Origin: Bacteroidetes bacterium GWF2_33_38
Lineage (GTDB): Bacteria > Bacteroidota > Bacteroidia > Bacteroidales > GWF2-33-38
Direction of reading: 5' to 3'
Length of the DNA: 64,000 bases
NCBI GenBank assembly: GCA_001769505.1
Contig: MEOF01000020.1
Span: 1-64,000 of the forward strand
The translations under genes were made by a program, and so were the position numbers. Positions 1 through 12,002 of the stretch are shown here, in pieces; the first letter of the stretch is position 1; each line of letters opens with the position of its first letter. The notes below the pieces were generated by a model. It was not told the origin of the DNA, ran no database searches, and was given only the letters and a program-made list of their open reading frames with translations.

Positions 1-61
1 TCAGAATATTAACAAATTTAAAATACGATATGTTGCTGATTGTTAATAACTTAAACTTTTA

Positions 62-748
62 TTAACACTTGGGGTTATTAGACAGTCTGACGGTATATGT
101 ATTCAATTTTTGACCATTCATATTATACAAATCGATAATGCAATCGGGCGATACATTAATTACATTTAGTATTTTATTTGTGATATAAATATTTGTGTCG
201 GTTATTTCAGTACTAGGAACTCCAGTTATTGTTTCTCCTGCCTTAATTGACTTATTCGGTATCGTATTATAAGCATACTCTTTGATTGTTATTCCTCTAT
301 CGGATAATACTACTGGTCGAATAAGCAACCATCCATAGTATAACTGATTGTTTTTAAATAATCTTAAACCCACATAATGATCAGTATTAAAAGGCCATGA
401 GTTAAATGTTGCAATTGTGTACCAAGTAAGGTTTTCTCCAATGATTGACCCATAACTAAGATAAGTCCAATATAATGCATTAGTATCTAAGGGTTCAATT
501 AACAATGTATATCCATCGTACCAATTACCTTCTTCAAATTGATAATGTCTGGCTGTAAGATAAAAGTCATCCGAACCATCAAGATTTAAGTCGAAATAAA
601 AAAAATGCGAACTATCGCAACCCGTACATGGTACAGTACTAGGGCAAACAATAGTAGTATCTGGGTCAATATCGGTATAAATAATTTGTGCGTTAGCACT
701 CATAGCAAAAATTGCTATGATAACTGAGGAGTAGAGAAGTTTTTTCAT
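62..748 (-). CDS. Secreted hypothetical protein with a shortened sorting-like tail
   Basis: A 228-residue protein with a clear Sec signal peptide (about residues 1-21, ending SANAQ). The mature part is rich in Tyr, Trp and Asp and looks like a beta-rich extracellular protein; I recognise no enzyme family. The last 35 residues (NVINVSP...IIDLYNMNGQKL) resemble the start of the type IX secretion type A sorting domain. The usual final strand, with a Gly-x-Tyr-type ending, is absent and the protein stops at NNPKC. It could therefore be a type IX cargo with a degraded tail, or simply a periplasmic or surface protein. It stands alone on the minus strand. Confidence 0.7.
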   Translation of the reverse strand: MKKLLYSSVIIAIFAMSANAQIIYTDIDPDTTIVCPSTVPCTGCDSSHFFYFDLNLDGSDDFYLTARHYQFEEGNWYDGYTLLIEPLDTNALYWTYLSYGSIIGENLTWYTIATFNSWPFNTDHYVGLRLFKNNQLYYGWLLIRPVVLSDRGITIKEYAYNTIPNKSIKAGETITGVPSTEITDTNIYITNKILNVINVSPDCIIDLYNMNGQKLNTYTVRLSNNPKC

Positions 749-875
749 AATTTGATAATTCTAAGATTTTACAATTTACAACATTTAAAAGAGTAAAACA
801 AATTTTCATCTTGTTGGTAAAGCTAGTGCATATTTTTTTTTTTGAAGTAACTAGATTTTTTTATCACTCAAGTAT

Positions 876-1006
876 TATACCGATTAAACATCAAAATGTC
901 GCATACTTTCACTTTGTTCTGTATGCTTGTTTTGCTTTAATATCGGCATTAACCATTGTTGTTTCAAAATTTCTTTATCAATCATTTTGAAACACAATTG
1001 GTATTA
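876..1006. repeat. Small palindromic element with imperfect terminal inverted repeats
   Basis: The left end (876-898) starts TATACCGATT and runs to TCAAAATG. The right end (983-1006), read on the other strand, starts TAATACCAATT and also runs to TCAAAATG. The two ends are imperfect inverted repeats of about 23 bases. A further inner pair (GCATAC and GTATGC) lies between them. With no ORF and a length near 130 bases this looks like a MITE-like or other structured non-coding repeat. Copies elsewhere in the genome cannot be checked here. Confidence 0.45.
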
Positions 1007-1112
1007 TCATTTATCTTTTGATTTTTTTGACTCTATAAAATAAATTTTGTAGTGCAAATTTTATTTTTTTAACAGTTTCATAATAATATTTTCATAAATA
1101 AATTTATTTAGT

Positions 1113-1120
1113 TATGTTTG
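1113..1120 (+). promoter_or_regulatory. Candidate Bacteroidota -7 promoter box
   Basis: TATGTTTG matches the Bacteroidota sigma-ABfr -7 consensus TAnnTTTG exactly and lies 34 bases upstream of the ATG at 1155. The upstream -33 element is weak (only T-rich sequence near 1088), so this is a suggestion. Confidence 0.4.
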
Positions 1121-1154
1121 TCTTTTATAAGTAAAAAAAGGCTTTTAATACATA

Positions 1155-1841
1155 ATGAACTACAAATCAGTTAAATACATAATAATTGTTTTTATTTCAA
1201 TCTTAACGGCTTGCAATAGTGATTTTTTTAAGGGCAAGCTTGACGAAGGAACAATACTTTATGAAATAAAATATCTTGACGATGCAAAAAGCAATCCTCT
1301 TATTAGTTTATTACCAACCGAAATGACTATTAAATTTAAGGAAGATAGCTACATACAAAAAATTGAGGGATGGATGGGGATTTTTAGTATGGCCGGAATT
1401 TACAACAAAAAAGCAGGAACAAATTCTGCATTATTGAAAATCATGAGCGATAAATATCATTACGAAACAACTCTTGATGGAGTTTCGTTTGGTTATGATT
1501 CACTTCCCGAAATGAAAATTGAATATTCCGATGAAATTAAAGAAATTGCTGGATATAAATGTAAAAAAGCCATTGTGAATTTTACGGATAATGCAATTCC
1601 TGACATTGAACTTTTTTATACAAATGAAATTATGATTGGAAAACCAAATAATCATAATCCATTTGGGGAAATAGATGGAGTTCTTTTGAAATATCAAATG
1701 GGCTTTCAAAAATTCAAGATGGAAGTTACAGCAGTAAAAGTTGAACAAATTGATATCGCCGACGAAGAATTTGATATTCCTTCAGATTATGAAAAAGTTT
1801 CAATCGATAGAATGCAAGAAGTTCTCGACAATCTTATGTAA
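1155..1841 (+). CDS. Predicted lipoprotein, paralogue of the next gene
   Basis: 228 residues with a short hydrophobic N-terminus ending in a lipobox (LTAC, Cys20), so probably an envelope lipoprotein. The mature part is like that of the protein at 2006-2662: both begin with a GT-I-Y-I segment, have a central motif IAGYxCKKAIV and an xELFYTNE/xEVFYNDE segment, and end with a FDIPSDYE/FEIPEGYQ segment. The two are an ancient tandem duplication. The fold resembles the DUF4412/GLPGLI class of Bacteroidota periplasmic proteins of unknown role, which is my inference. It lies upstream of ftsK but 165 bases from its paralogue, so co-transcription is uncertain. Confidence 0.7.
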   Translation: MNYKSVKYIIIVFISILTACNSDFFKGKLDEGTILYEIKYLDDAKSNPLISLLPTEMTIKFKEDSYIQKIEGWMGIFSMAGIYNKKAGTNSALLKIMSDKYHYETTLDGVSFGYDSLPEMKIEYSDEIKEIAGYKCKKAIVNFTDNAIPDIELFYTNEIMIGKPNNHNPFGEIDGVLLKYQMGFQKFKMEVTAVKVEQIDIADEEFDIPSDYEKVSIDRMQEVLDNLM

Positions 1842-2005
1842 ACTAGATGTTTAATCACAATGTCAGCCCTTTGATTGAATACTCAATAAATTAAAACAAT
1901 AATTAAATTATGAAATAGCCACAAGCAATAAATTGCATTCAAAACGCAAATGATTGTTAATGGCGTATTCCATGTTACAAATAAAAATAAATAAATAAAA
2001 ATCAC

Positions 2006-2662
2006 ATGAAAACTACACTTAGTCTTATCATCGCATTAACACTGCTTTCATTTTCAAGCATTGCACAAAAAGCCGCAAAACCATTTGAAGGAACAATTAC
2101 TTATACCATCGGAGTTGAAGGAGAATTGGACGAGATGACAAAAGCCCAAATGCCTACAGAAATGAAACAAATAATAAAAGGAGCTAAAGTTAGAACCGAA
2201 CAAGCTGCAGCAATGGCAACAACCGTAATATTAAGTGATTCGGAAACAAAAGCATCGACCGTTCTTTTCGACATGATGGGACAAAAAATGGCAATTCAAC
2301 AATCAAAAGAAGATACCGAAAAAGCGATGGCAGAAATTCCTGAAATGAATGTAGAATTTACATCTGAAACTAAAGTAATTGCTGGTTATACCTGCAAAAA
2401 AGCAATTGTTAAAAACGAAACCGAAACCATCGAAGTTTTTTATAACGACGAACTCCTTGTTGACGAAAATCTAAATTCTTACACTGTTTTCAACAAAATA
2501 AAAGGCATTCTTTTCGAATATGCTAAATCAAACGAAGGAATTACCATGAAATTTGCAATCAAAGAAGTTAAAAAAGGTAAAGTTAGCGATAGTTTATTCG
2601 AAATACCTGAAGGCTATCAAATAATGACTGCAGAACAATTCCAAAGCCTTCTTGGACAATAA
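2006..2662 (+). CDS. Secreted hypothetical protein, DUF4412-like
   Basis: 218 residues with a Sec signal peptide (residues 1-21, ending SSIAQ) and no lipobox, unlike its lipoprotein paralogue at 1155-1841. The mature part contains GTITYTIGVEG near the N-terminus and IAGYTCKKAIVKNETETIEV in the middle, both matched in the paralogue. No catalytic motif is evident. It is 32 bases upstream of ftsK and may be read with it. Function unknown; a periplasmic stress or envelope-binding role would be guesswork. Confidence 0.7.
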   Translation: MKTTLSLIIALTLLSFSSIAQKAAKPFEGTITYTIGVEGELDEMTKAQMPTEMKQIIKGAKVRTEQAAAMATTVILSDSETKASTVLFDMMGQKMAIQQSKEDTEKAMAEIPEMNVEFTSETKVIAGYTCKKAIVKNETETIEVFYNDELLVDENLNSYTVFNKIKGILFEYAKSNEGITMKFAIKEVKKGKVSDSLFEIPEGYQIMTAEQFQSLLGQ

Positions 2663-2694
2663 AAATTCGTGTATTTCTGTAACTTAGAATTTAA

Positions 2695-5163
2695 ATGTCG
2701 AAAGAAACAAAATCTGAGAAAGAACAACAAAATACAAGAAAAAAAACGGGCATAATTGGCAGTATTAAATCTTTCATCGACTTTTTTAAAGACGAAAGAT
2801 TTAAGTTTGTTGTTGGCTTGATAACCTTATTTTTTGTTGCTTTTTTATTATTGGCATTTGTATCGTATATTTTCACTTGGAAATCTGATTTTAGCGTTTT
2901 AGATAAAAGTTTTCTTGACCTTTTAAAAAATCCAGAAATTGCCGTCGATAATTGGGCAGGAAAATCTGGAGCAATGTTGGCAAATTATTTTATTCACGAT
3001 TTATTTGGCATCGCAGCATTTCCAATTCTTTTCATATTGTTTATAATTGGTTTGCGCTTATTTAAAATTAGACTTATATCGCTCAGAAAAACCTTAGTTT
3101 TCTCAATAATCGCTATAATTTGGTTTTCGATATTATTTGGTTACATTTTTCAGAATTCTTTTTTTAGCCTTGGAGGAAATCATGGATATTACATTAGCGA
3201 ATGGTTAAATTCATTTTTTGGACGCACAGGAACATTCTTCATTCTTTTTATTACCTTGTTTACATTTATTGTAATTACTGTAAAAAACTCAATTGACGTA
3301 ATAAAATCTATTTTTGCTAATTTATTCAAAAACAACAACAACGATATTGATTTAATCGTTGAAAATCAGGCAAAAGAATCGGAACTTGAAACGAATCCAG
3401 AAGAAGATATAAAACCTGAAAACGACGAAGAATTTATTGTTAATAAAACCGAACTTGAAGTAGATTCAAATACAGAAACCGAAACAAATGATGAAATTAT
3501 TGACGATAACGATTTTGTTGTTACAAAGCCCGAAGAAGAAGAATATAGCGAAATTCAACCAACCATAAAAGATGAAGCTATTGACGATTTAGATTTATTA
3601 GTGGAACCGGTTCTTGAAGAAGAAGCAGTAGAAGAGTTTTTCGTAGGCGAAAATTTTGACCCAACCAAAGAACTTTCTTTCTATAAAATGCCACCAATAG
3701 AATTACTTCAAGATTTTGATTCATCAACATCTGAAGTATCAAATGCTGAGTTACAATCTAATAAAGATAAGATTGTTGAAACGCTTAAAAATTATAAAAT
3801 TGATATTGCCAAAATCATGGCAACCATCGGTCCAACAATCACACTATACGAAATTGTACCAGCACCAGGTGTTCGAATTTCAAAAATTAAAAACCTTGAA
3901 GACGATATTGCATTGAGTTTATCGGCACTCGGAATTCGTATTATTGCACCAATGCCTGGAAAAGGAACCATCGGAATTGAAGTTCCAAATCAAAACCCGC
4001 AAATTGTTTCGATGAAATCAGTTATTTCGACCAAAAAATTTCAAGAAAGTAAATTTGCTCTGCCTATCGTTCTCGGAAAAACAATTACCAACGAAACATT
4101 TATGTTCGACTTGGCAAAAATGCCTCACCTTTTGGTTGCAGGTGCTACCGGACAAGGAAAATCGGTTGGATTAAATGCAATTTTAGCTTCACTTTTATAC
4201 AAAAAACATCCAGCCGAACTTAAATTTGTTTTGATTGACCCTAAAAAAGTTGAATTAACTTTATATTCGAAAATCGAAAAACATTTCTTGGCAAAATTAC
4301 CCGATGAAGAAGAAGCAATTATTACAGATACAACTAAGGTAATCAACACGTTAAATTCACTTTGTATTGAAATGGATAGCCGTTACGATTTGTTGAAAAA
4401 AGCATCAGTTCGTAATATAATCGAATACAACGAAAAATTCTTAAATCGAAAATTAAATCCACAAAAAGGGCATAAATTTTTACCATATATTGTAGTTGTA
4501 ATCGACGAGTTTGCCGATTTAATTATGACAGCCGGCAAAGAAGTTGAAACTCCAATTGCTCGTATTGCACAGTTGGCTCGTGCTATCGGAATTCACTTAA
4601 TTATTGCAACACAACGCCCATCGGTAACAATTATTACAGGAATTATTAAAGCAAATTTTCCCGCTCGTATTGCATTTAGAGTTTCATCAATGATGGATTC
4701 ACGTACAATTTTAGATAGCCCAGGAGCAAATCAATTAATTGGTCGAGGCGATATGCTTATTTCACAAGGAAGCAATTTAACTCGTGTTCAGTGTGCATTT
4801 ATTGACACTCCAGAATTGGAAGTTGTGATTGATTACATAAGCAAACAACAATCATATGCTTCGGCGTTTGAACTACCAGAATATAAATCAGAAGACAGCT
4901 TAGATAGTTTGGATATTGATTTGAGCAAACGCGATGGTTTATTCGACGACGCTGCACGATTGGTCGTAATTCATCAACAAGGGTCAACTTCATTAATACA
5001 ACGTAAATTTTCTATCGGATACAATAGAGCAGGAAGAATTATGGATCAATTAGAGGCTGCGGGTATTGTTGGACAACCCGAAGGAAGCAAAGCTCGCCAA
5101 GTTCTTATTACTGATGAACATTCTTTGGAACAGTTTTTGAGAAACCTCAACAACAATAGTTAA
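2695..5163 (+). CDS. ftsK: DNA translocase FtsK
   Basis: 822 residues. Four membrane helices lie in the first 200 residues (about 38-60, 104-122, 132-151 and 176-195), followed by a very acidic linker (about 210-330) and the FtsK/SpoIIIE motor. The motor has Walker A GATGQGKSV (about residue 483) and Walker B VVVIDEFADL (about residue 601). The C-terminal gamma winged helix (YNRAGRIMDQLEAAGIVG), which reads the chromosome's orienting sequences, is present. The protein pumps DNA through the closing septum during division and dimer resolution. It is followed after 16 bases by a LolA-like gene, an arrangement I know from other Bacteroidota. Confidence 0.97.
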   Translation: MSKETKSEKEQQNTRKKTGIIGSIKSFIDFFKDERFKFVVGLITLFFVAFLLLAFVSYIFTWKSDFSVLDKSFLDLLKNPEIAVDNWAGKSGAMLANYFIHDLFGIAAFPILFILFIIGLRLFKIRLISLRKTLVFSIIAIIWFSILFGYIFQNSFFSLGGNHGYYISEWLNSFFGRTGTFFILFITLFTFIVITVKNSIDVIKSIFANLFKNNNNDIDLIVENQAKESELETNPEEDIKPENDEEFIVNKTELEVDSNTETETNDEIIDDNDFVVTKPEEEEYSEIQPTIKDEAIDDLDLLVEPVLEEEAVEEFFVGENFDPTKELSFYKMPPIELLQDFDSSTSEVSNAELQSNKDKIVETLKNYKIDIAKIMATIGPTITLYEIVPAPGVRISKIKNLEDDIALSLSALGIRIIAPMPGKGTIGIEVPNQNPQIVSMKSVISTKKFQESKFALPIVLGKTITNETFMFDLAKMPHLLVAGATGQGKSVGLNAILASLLYKKHPAELKFVLIDPKKVELTLYSKIEKHFLAKLPDEEEAIITDTTKVINTLNSLCIEMDSRYDLLKKASVRNIIEYNEKFLNRKLNPQKGHKFLPYIVVVIDEFADLIMTAGKEVETPIARIAQLARAIGIHLIIATQRPSVTIITGIIKANFPARIAFRVSSMMDSRTILDSPGANQLIGRGDMLISQGSNLTRVQCAFIDTPELEVVIDYISKQQSYASAFELPEYKSEDSLDSLDIDLSKRDGLFDDAARLVVIHQQGSTSLIQRKFSIGYNRAGRIMDQLEAAGIVGQPEGSKARQVLITDEHSLEQFLRNLNNNS

Positions 5164-5179
5164 AAAAATATTAAATTTT

Positions 5180-5830
5180 ATGAAAAATCTACTTTTATCT
5201 ACAATCTTAATTTTGACTTTTTCCCTTGTATTTTCACAAGACCAAGGTGATAAAAAATCGATCGAAATTCTTAACAAAGTTTCTAAAAAAATGGAAGCTT
5301 ACACTACAATCAAAGCCGAGTTTGTAAGTACATTGGAAAATCTTCAGGACAACATAAAAGAATCGTTTAAAGGAACAATTATGTTAAAGGGGAAAAAATA
5401 CAAATTGGTTCTTGAAGGAAGCGAAATATTCAATAATGGAACAACAATGTGGACTTATTTAAAAGAAGTTAATGAAGTTAACATCTCAGATGCAACATCT
5501 ACTGAAGAATCGTTGCTAGACCCAACCAAAATTTTCACCATGTGGAATAAAGATTTTAAAGTTAACCTAGTAAATGAAAAATTTGTAAAAGCTAGAGCAA
5601 TTTATGAAATTGACCTCTACCCTATCAATCGAGATAAAACATATTCGAGAATTACCCTACAAATAGATAAAGATAAGGAGGAAATTGTATCAGTTAAATA
5701 CATTGGTAAAGATGGAAATAATTATATAATTGATATTCTAAAAATTGAACCAAATACAGTTATGCAAGACAATATTTTCACTTTCGACAAAACAAAATAT
5801 CCGAAAGTTGAAGAAATTGATATGAGATAA
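5180..5830 (+). CDS. LolA-family outer membrane lipoprotein carrier
   Basis: 216 residues with a signal peptide (about 1-19, ending LVFSQ). The family pattern is visible: an early KMEAYTTIKAEF segment, then the GTIMLKGKKYKLVLEGSEIFNNGTTMWTYLKEVNEV stretch (shown here only as an identifier of the LolA beta-sheet), and a C-terminal beta-strand series. LolA chaperones lipoproteins across the periplasm to the outer membrane. It follows ftsK by 16 bases and ends just before a strong terminator at 5837-5863, so the two probably share a transcript. A LolA-like protein with another periplasmic ligand is possible. Confidence 0.85.
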   Translation: MKNLLLSTILILTFSLVFSQDQGDKKSIEILNKVSKKMEAYTTIKAEFVSTLENLQDNIKESFKGTIMLKGKKYKLVLEGSEIFNNGTTMWTYLKEVNEVNISDATSTEESLLDPTKIFTMWNKDFKVNLVNEKFVKARAIYEIDLYPINRDKTYSRITLQIDKDKEEIVSVKYIGKDGNNYIIDILKIEPNTVMQDNIFTFDKTKYPKVEEIDMR

Positions 5831-5836
5831 AGTACT

Positions 5837-5863
5837 AAGCACTCGAAAGGGTGCTTTTTTTTT
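5837..5863 (+). terminator. Rho-independent terminator after the ftsK-lolA pair
   Basis: An 8-bp stem (AAGCACTC pairing with GGGTGCTT, one G-T pair) with a GAAA tetraloop, followed by a run of nine T. It ends the ftsK-LolA transcript. Confidence 0.85.
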
Positions 5864-5917
5864 ATGCTTTTAAACAAATTCTCAATTTCATTTTTTTACC
5901 AAAAAAACAAGCTAGTT

Positions 5918-5949
5918 TTTGAGTATTATCAGTTAATTGTATATTTTCG
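5918..5949 (+). promoter_or_regulatory. Candidate promoter for the DUF349 gene
   Basis: TTTG at 5918-5921 and TATTTTCG at 5942-5949 are 20 bases apart. This fits the Bacteroidota promoter pattern TTTG-N19-TAnnTTTG with one mismatch, 30 bases before the ATG at 5980. Confidence 0.45.
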
Positions 5950-5979
5950 TTTAATATTTTATAAAACAACAAGTTTATT

Positions 5980-7881
5980 ATGGTAGTTGAAGAAAACAAA
6001 CTGAATGATGATAGCACTGAAAAAGGAACTGAATTCATTCAGGAAGAATCTGTAATTAGTGAAGATGTGATTGCAAATGATTCGGAAAGCAATAATGACG
6101 AAATTATTCATCTTGAAATAAATCTTGAGTCAGATGACAACGAGATTTTGGAAAGCGATTACAAAAATATTATTAATTACTCTGAATTTTCTAAAGATGA
6201 ACTTGTTACAGCTCTTAATGAGTTGCTTAACATCGGTGATATTTCAAAAATAAAAAATGAAGTTGAAACAATTCGCTCTATTTTTTACAAAAAAAATCGT
6301 GTCGAAATTGAGGATTTAAAGGCGAAATTTCTTGAATCAGGTGGCGATATAAAAGACTTTAAACCCCAAGAAAGTTCTGCCGAAGAAACATTTAAAGAAC
6401 TTTATAAAAAATTTAAAGAAAAGCGATTTGAACTAACTAAAAAGCAAGAAGCCGAAAAAGAAGAAAATCTCAAGAAGAAATATCAAATCATTGAGGATAT
6501 AAAGGAACTTGTCAATAAAGAAGAATCAATAAATAAAACATTTAACGATTTTAGAGAACTTCAACTACAATGGAAGGAAATTGGAGCTGTTCCTCAATCA
6601 GAACAAAAAAATCTTTGGGAAACTTATCATTTACATATCGAAAATTTTTACAACTATGTAAATATAAATAAAGAACTTAGGGATTTGGATTTGAAAAAAA
6701 ATTTAGACAAAAAAATTGAACTTTGCGAAAAAGCTGAAGACTTATTATTAGAAAAAAACATTAAAAAAGCTATCGATAAACTTCAAGAATATCACGAAAT
6801 ATGGAGAGAAATAGGTCCCATTCCAAACGATAAAAAAGATGAAATTTGGGAAAGATTTAAGCACACAACTTCGCAAATAAACAAAAATCATCAAGACTAT
6901 ATCGTAACCTTAAGAAAAGAACAAGAAAATAATTTTGAAGCAAAAAAAGCCCTTTGTGAAAAAGTAGAAGAAATTGCAGAAAAGAATATTGAGTCGAACA
7001 AGGAATGGGACGAAGAAACTCAAAAAATAATTGACATTCAAAATATTTGGAAAACAATTGGATTTGGGCCTAAAAAATATAACAACGACATTTATTTCCG
7101 TTTCCGTGAAGCATGCAACTTATTCTTTAATAAAAAGAAAGAATTTTACAAGGTAATCAACGACGAACTGAACACCAATCTTCAGAAAAAAATAGACCTT
7201 TGCCTTGTTGCTGAATCACTTAAAGAAAGTCAAGACTGGAAAGAAACAACTTTTGAATTGATTAAACTTCAAAAACAATGGAAAACAATTGGACAAATTC
7301 CTCGAAATAAATCAGAACAAATATGGAAGCGTTTCCGTTCGGCATGCGACTACTTCTTTACACAAAAAGAGGAATATTATAAATCGTTCGACAAAATTCA
7401 AGAAGAAAACTATAATAAAAAACTTTCTTTGATAAAAGAAATTCAAGCATATTCATTAGATTCAGATAGTAAAATTGCATTAGAAGAACTTAAAAAGTAT
7501 CAAAAGCAATGGTCTGAAATTGGATTTGTTCCAGAAAATAAAAAAGCTGAAATTCAGACCTGTTACAGAGAAGCTATTAATGCTCATTTCAATAACCTAA
7601 ACATAGACGATAAGAAAAAAGACATGATACTTTTTAAGCAAAAAGTTGAAACGTTAAATGATTCTAAATCAAAGAAAAAGATAGACGATGAAAGAGAAAA
7701 AATAGCTTTAAAAGTTAAAAATCTTGAAAGCGAAATTGCATTGCTCGAAAACAATATTGGTTTTTTCTCAAATTCAAAAAAATCAGAATCTCTCGTTGCC
7801 GACTTTAAGCTAAAAATTGAAACTTCAAAGAAAGAACTTAGTGAGTTGAAAGAAAAACTTAAAATAATCGACCAACAATAA
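5980..7881 (+). CDS. DUF349 repeat protein
   Basis: 633 residues. After an acidic, probably disordered N-terminus (about 1-60) it carries at least five DUF349 repeats of about 70 residues. They are recognised by recurring WKEIG.VP, WREIGPIP, WKTIGFGP, WKTIGQIP and WSEIGFVP motifs, each followed by a F-R-x-A/T-C-type helix. The C-terminus (about 570-633) is a Lys/Glu-rich coiled coil. No signal peptide: cytosolic. DUF349 proteins are common in Bacteroidota and Actinobacteria and have no settled role. The gene stands alone between two terminators, with a candidate promoter at 5918-5949. Confidence 0.88.
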   Translation: MVVEENKLNDDSTEKGTEFIQEESVISEDVIANDSESNNDEIIHLEINLESDDNEILESDYKNIINYSEFSKDELVTALNELLNIGDISKIKNEVETIRSIFYKKNRVEIEDLKAKFLESGGDIKDFKPQESSAEETFKELYKKFKEKRFELTKKQEAEKEENLKKKYQIIEDIKELVNKEESINKTFNDFRELQLQWKEIGAVPQSEQKNLWETYHLHIENFYNYVNINKELRDLDLKKNLDKKIELCEKAEDLLLEKNIKKAIDKLQEYHEIWREIGPIPNDKKDEIWERFKHTTSQINKNHQDYIVTLRKEQENNFEAKKALCEKVEEIAEKNIESNKEWDEETQKIIDIQNIWKTIGFGPKKYNNDIYFRFREACNLFFNKKKEFYKVINDELNTNLQKKIDLCLVAESLKESQDWKETTFELIKLQKQWKTIGQIPRNKSEQIWKRFRSACDYFFTQKEEYYKSFDKIQEENYNKKLSLIKEIQAYSLDSDSKIALEELKKYQKQWSEIGFVPENKKAEIQTCYREAINAHFNNLNIDDKKKDMILFKQKVETLNDSKSKKKIDDEREKIALKVKNLESEIALLENNIGFFSNSKKSESLVADFKLKIETSKKELSELKEKLKIIDQQ

Positions 7882-7905
7882 AAATGGTTTAATATAATAG
7901 CTTTT

Positions 7906-7940
7906 ATAAAATCGAAGGATTACTTCGATTTTATTTTTTA
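7906..7940 (+). terminator. Rho-independent terminator after the DUF349 gene
   Basis: A perfect 12-bp stem (ATAAAATCGAAG with its complement at 7923-7934), a 5-base loop and a short T run. Confidence 0.85.
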
Positions 7941-8065
7941 TAGAATTTACTATTTGCCAAATTTTTTAATCAATTAATTCATAAAAAGGCTATTATAAAA
8001 CTTGAAAATATATAAATTAGCACCCAAATTTACAATTAGAGAATATCGCACCTAATAAACAAAAA

Positions 8066-11991
<3,926 letters not shown>

Positions 11992-12002
11992 AAATATTTA
12001 GA

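Larger units (their letters stand above)
749..1154. other. Intergenic region between divergent genes, no gene seen
   Basis: About 400 bases separate the divergent genes starting at 748 (minus) and 1155 (plus). I see no coding sequence. It contains the inverted-repeat element at 876-1006 and a promoter-like box at 1113-1120; the rest is simple AT-rich sequence. Confidence 0.6.
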
